NCBI GenBank assembly: GCA_029861865.1 | Contig: JAOTYL010000006.1 | Coordinates: forward strand, 1-64,000 | Length of the DNA stretch: 64,000 nt | DNA from: Myxococcales bacterium | GTDB lineage: Bacteria; Myxococcota_A; Polyangia; Polyangiales; Houyiibacteriaceae | Direction of reading: 5' to 3' | Shown: positions 61,932-64,000 of the stretch, piece by piece | Layout: every line of letters begins with the position of its first letter | Position numbering within the stretch: position 1 is the first letter of the stretch | Program-made: the position numbers and the translations under genes | The notes under the pieces: generated by a model | The model's database searches: none | What the model was told of the DNA's origin: nothing | The model's input: the letters and a program-made list of their open reading frames with translations, nothing else

Positions 61932-63461
61932 ATGTCGAGGGAAGAAACCACCGAGGTAACACGGCGCCACGTTTTTGCGCTGCAAGGGCTCTCCGCAAAG
62001 CAGGAGGAGGCTCGCATCGTCGTCCTCGCCGGCAAGCTGGCGGGAGACAAGTACGCCATCGACGAGGAGCTGACCTTCGGGCGAGGCGCCGAAGCGGACG
62101 TCAAGATCGACGACAACCTGGCCTCGCGAATGCACGCGCGGATCTTCCAGCACGAGAACGGAGCCTACGTCGTCGAAGACCTCGATAGCCGCAACGGAAC
62201 GCAGGTCAACGGGATGGCGATCACGCGGCAGGTGTTGACGTACGGCGATCGCATTCAGATCGGGAGCTGCTTGCTTCTGTTTGCACACCACGACCCGATG
62301 GAAGAGCAGGTTGCCCATCGTCGCAAGCTCGAAGCGATCGGCCGGCTTGGTACCGGCGTGGCCCACGACTTCAACAATCTTCTCGGTGCGGTGCGCTCGA
62401 GCATCGATTTTCTCAACGGATTGCCGCCTGAGACCAAACTGAGCGACCCCAATGTCCGGGAAGCCTTCAACGACATCCGGGCTGCCGCGAGCGCCGCAAC
62501 AGAGATGACAAGCCGGCTTCTCGGCTTTGCGCGCGAGGTGCATCGCAGCCACTCCGAGGTCGATTTGTCCGAGCTTTGCCATCACGTCGTGCAGCTGGCT
62601 CGACACACCTTTCACCGGAGCATTCGCATCAACGCCAAGATCGATCGTGGCCTCACGGTGGTGGGCGATCGGGGGCAGCTTCACCAGCTCTTGATGAACC
62701 TCTTGATCAACGCGCGAGATGCGATGCCAAAAGGCGGCAAGCTCACGATCAGGGCAAAGAAAGCCGATCGGCGCGATCTCGAAAAAGCGCCGCTCAATCC
62801 CTTGGTCGCGCATGCGCTCATCACGGTGAAGGACACCGGTATCGGGATGGATGACGAAACCCGAGAGCGGGCCTTCGACCCCTTTTTCACGACCAAGGCC
62901 GACCAAGTCGGAGCCGGGCTAGGGCTCGCCGCCGTGTACGAGATCGCCAAGGGTCACAACGGCCACATCACCGTGCACAGCATGCCCAATCGTGGAAGCA
63001 CCTTCCAAGTGGTCTTTCCGCTCGCGAGCGAGCAGTCGATACCGCCGACCAAGCCGAGCATGCCCGCGATTCCAGTCCCGCAGACGCAGCTGCTGATCAT
63101 GCTCGTCGACGACGAAGACGTCGTTCGCCGAAGCGCGGGCCGGGTCGTTCGACAGAGTGGCCATCGCGTGATCTTTGCGCGAAGCGGGCAAGAGGCGCTT
63201 CGGATCTATGGTGAGACACAGCCACGGCCGGACTTGGTCTTGATGGATCTCAATATGCCCGGGATGACCGGGGACCAAGCCTTCAAGGAGCTGAAGGCCA
63301 TGGATCCTCAGGCACCGGTGGTCTTCGTGTCGGGCTACTGGGATGGAGCGCTCGAGCGTGAGCTTCGCAGCATGGGAGCGCTTGGTTTTGTCCAAAAGCC
63401 CTACGAAGCTGCTACGCTCCGGGACGCCATCGTGCAGGCGATGACGTCCCAAACTTCATGA
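61932..63461 (+). CDS. Hybrid histidine kinase: FHA - HisKA - HATPase - receiver
   Basis: The 509-residue product has an FHA phosphothreonine-binding domain (about 28-118, LTFGRGAEADVKIDD, SRMHARIF and EDLDSRNGTQVNG). A HisKA domain follows with the phosphorylated His145 in GTGVAHDFNNLLG, then a HATPase domain (LHQLLMNLLINARDAMPKGG, TDTGIGMD-like KDTGIGMDDETRE) and a C-terminal receiver (LIMLVDDEDVVRRSAG, LVLMDLNMPGMTG). No membrane segment is visible, so it is cytosolic. It overlaps the methylase gene by four bases. Confidence 0.93.
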   Translation: MSREETTEVTRRHVFALQGLSAKQEEARIVVLAGKLAGDKYAIDEELTFGRGAEADVKIDDNLASRMHARIFQHENGAYVVEDLDSRNGTQVNGMAITRQVLTYGDRIQIGSCLLLFAHHDPMEEQVAHRRKLEAIGRLGTGVAHDFNNLLGAVRSSIDFLNGLPPETKLSDPNVREAFNDIRAAASAATEMTSRLLGFAREVHRSHSEVDLSELCHHVVQLARHTFHRSIRINAKIDRGLTVVGDRGQLHQLLMNLLINARDAMPKGGKLTIRAKKADRRDLEKAPLNPLVAHALITVKDTGIGMDDETRERAFDPFFTTKADQVGAGLGLAAVYEIAKGHNGHITVHSMPNRGSTFQVVFPLASEQSIPPTKPSMPAIPVPQTQLLIMLVDDEDVVRRSAGRVVRQSGHRVIFARSGQEALRIYGETQPRPDLVLMDLNMPGMTGDQAFKELKAMDPQAPVVFVSGYWDGALERELRSMGALGFVQKPYEAATLRDAIVQAMTSQTS

Positions 63462-64000
63462 TCAAGTACATAGGCTCGAAACGAGTGTTGGTGCCGCACA
63501 TCGTGCGTGCGGTGTCTGCGTTTCCCGAATCAGGGCGAATTCTCGATCTGTTCTCCGGGACATCGCGTGTCGCGCGAGGGCTCAAGGAGTCGGGGAGATA
63601 CGTGATCGCCAACGATCACCTGGCTTACGCGGCGACTTTGGCGCGGTGCTACGTGCAAGCGGATGCGGAGCGCTGGCGGGCACAGGCGGCCAGTTTGATC
63701 GCAGAGCTCGCGGAGGTCGAGCCCGCGCCCGGATACTTCACCAAAGCCTTCTGCGAGGACGCGCGCTACTTTCAGCCTCACAACGGGGCGCGTGTCGATG
63801 CGATACGCGAGAAGATTGCAACCCTCTTGCTGCCACCCGAGCTCGAAGCGATCGCTCTCGTTTCATTGATGGAGGCTGCCGACAGAGTCGATTCGACGAC
63901 TGGCGTACAGATGGCGTACCTGAAACAGTGGGCGCCCCGGGCGTTCAACGACCTCGAGCTCCGAATGCCTGCCATTTTGCCGGGTCCGGGTGAATCGCTA
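63458..64000 (+). CDS. DNA adenine-specific methyltransferase (D12 class), 5' part
   Basis: A reading frame from the ATG at 63458, overlapping the kinase stop (ATGA), stays open for 181 codons to the end of the window. The product begins MIKYIGSKRVLVPHIV, then RILDLFSGTSRVARG (SAM-binding FxGxG-like motif), GYFTKAFCEDARYFQ and TTGVQMAYLKQWAPRA. These match N6-adenine D12 methylases. The DPPY catalytic motif would lie beyond the window, so the identity is firm by fold and provisional by catalysis. Confidence 0.82.
   Translation, partial: MIKYIGSKRVLVPHIVRAVSAFPESGRILDLFSGTSRVARGLKESGRYVIANDHLAYAATLARCYVQADAERWRAQAASLIAELAEVEPAPGYFTKAFCEDARYFQPHNGARVDAIREKIATLLLPPELEAIALVSLMEAADRVDSTTGVQMAYLKQWAPRAFNDLELRMPAILPGPGESL

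Overview
The window looks like the chromosome of a high-GC, Gram-negative, aerobic bacterium of the deltaproteobacterial/Myxococcota type. Pointers are the many lipobox proteins, a TonB receptor and other outer-membrane barrels, a sigma54 activator, a Zn-type S14, a LuxC/LuxE pair and an FHA-domain hybrid kinase. This placement is an inference from gene content and base composition, not a phylogeny.

Layout. (1) Positions 1-13.2 kb hold the end of tuf and the S10/spc/alpha ribosomal superoperon through secY, adk, infA, rpmJ, rpoA and rplQ. Two otherwise standard members are absent from their usual slots: rplC (L3) between rpsJ and rplD, and rpsD (S4) between rpsK and rpoA. (2) 13.2-18.6 kb continues with translation genes (arfB, rpmE with a structured leader, a DUF1385 membrane protein, prfA) around a minus-strand block with acylphosphatase and a PafA-like phosphatase lipoprotein. 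(3) 18.6-26.6 kb is mixed housekeeping: a cation/proton antiporter, two FAD-linked oxidase-type proteins, ribA, a Lon-N domain protein, a MerR regulator and a phosphoesterase. (4) 26.6-30.2 kb is a tight minus-strand operon of a class III aminotransferase, LuxE and LuxC without luciferase, followed upstream by an SseB-like protein and tRNA-Phe. (5) 31.9-39.6 kb holds a bifunctional aldolase/SDR, membrane and lipid genes, a sigma54 activator and an LLM oxidoreductase. (6) 39.6-43.9 kb is a plus-strand operon of two CitE/malyl-CoA-lyase-type enzymes, an acyl-CoA ligase (SucCD/MtkAB type) and a small ferredoxin. (7) 44.3-52.9 kb is minus-strand. It includes a cluster of a nuclease-like lipoprotein, a three-domain lamin-tail lipoprotein and a helix-hairpin-helix outer-membrane barrel, which together suggest extracellular DNA binding or uptake. 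(8) 52.9-64 kb holds a TetR gene behind an operator array, two metallo-beta-lactamase-fold proteins, a PHM-like copper monooxygenase lipoprotein, a Baeyer-Villiger-type monooxygenase, a TonB_C/TonB-receptor fusion with a His/Cys-rich partner, an FHA-kinase-receiver protein and the start of a DNA adenine methylase.

The most unexpected structure is non-coding. Six arrays of a degenerate hexanucleotide (GNCAGY on one strand, CTGRCR on the other) are scattered through the second half. Several start within a few bases of a stop codon, and one lies inside the TonB receptor gene. Two arrays are joined to copies of a second element: a long imperfect inverted repeat (about 24-bp arms) with conserved borders on both sides.
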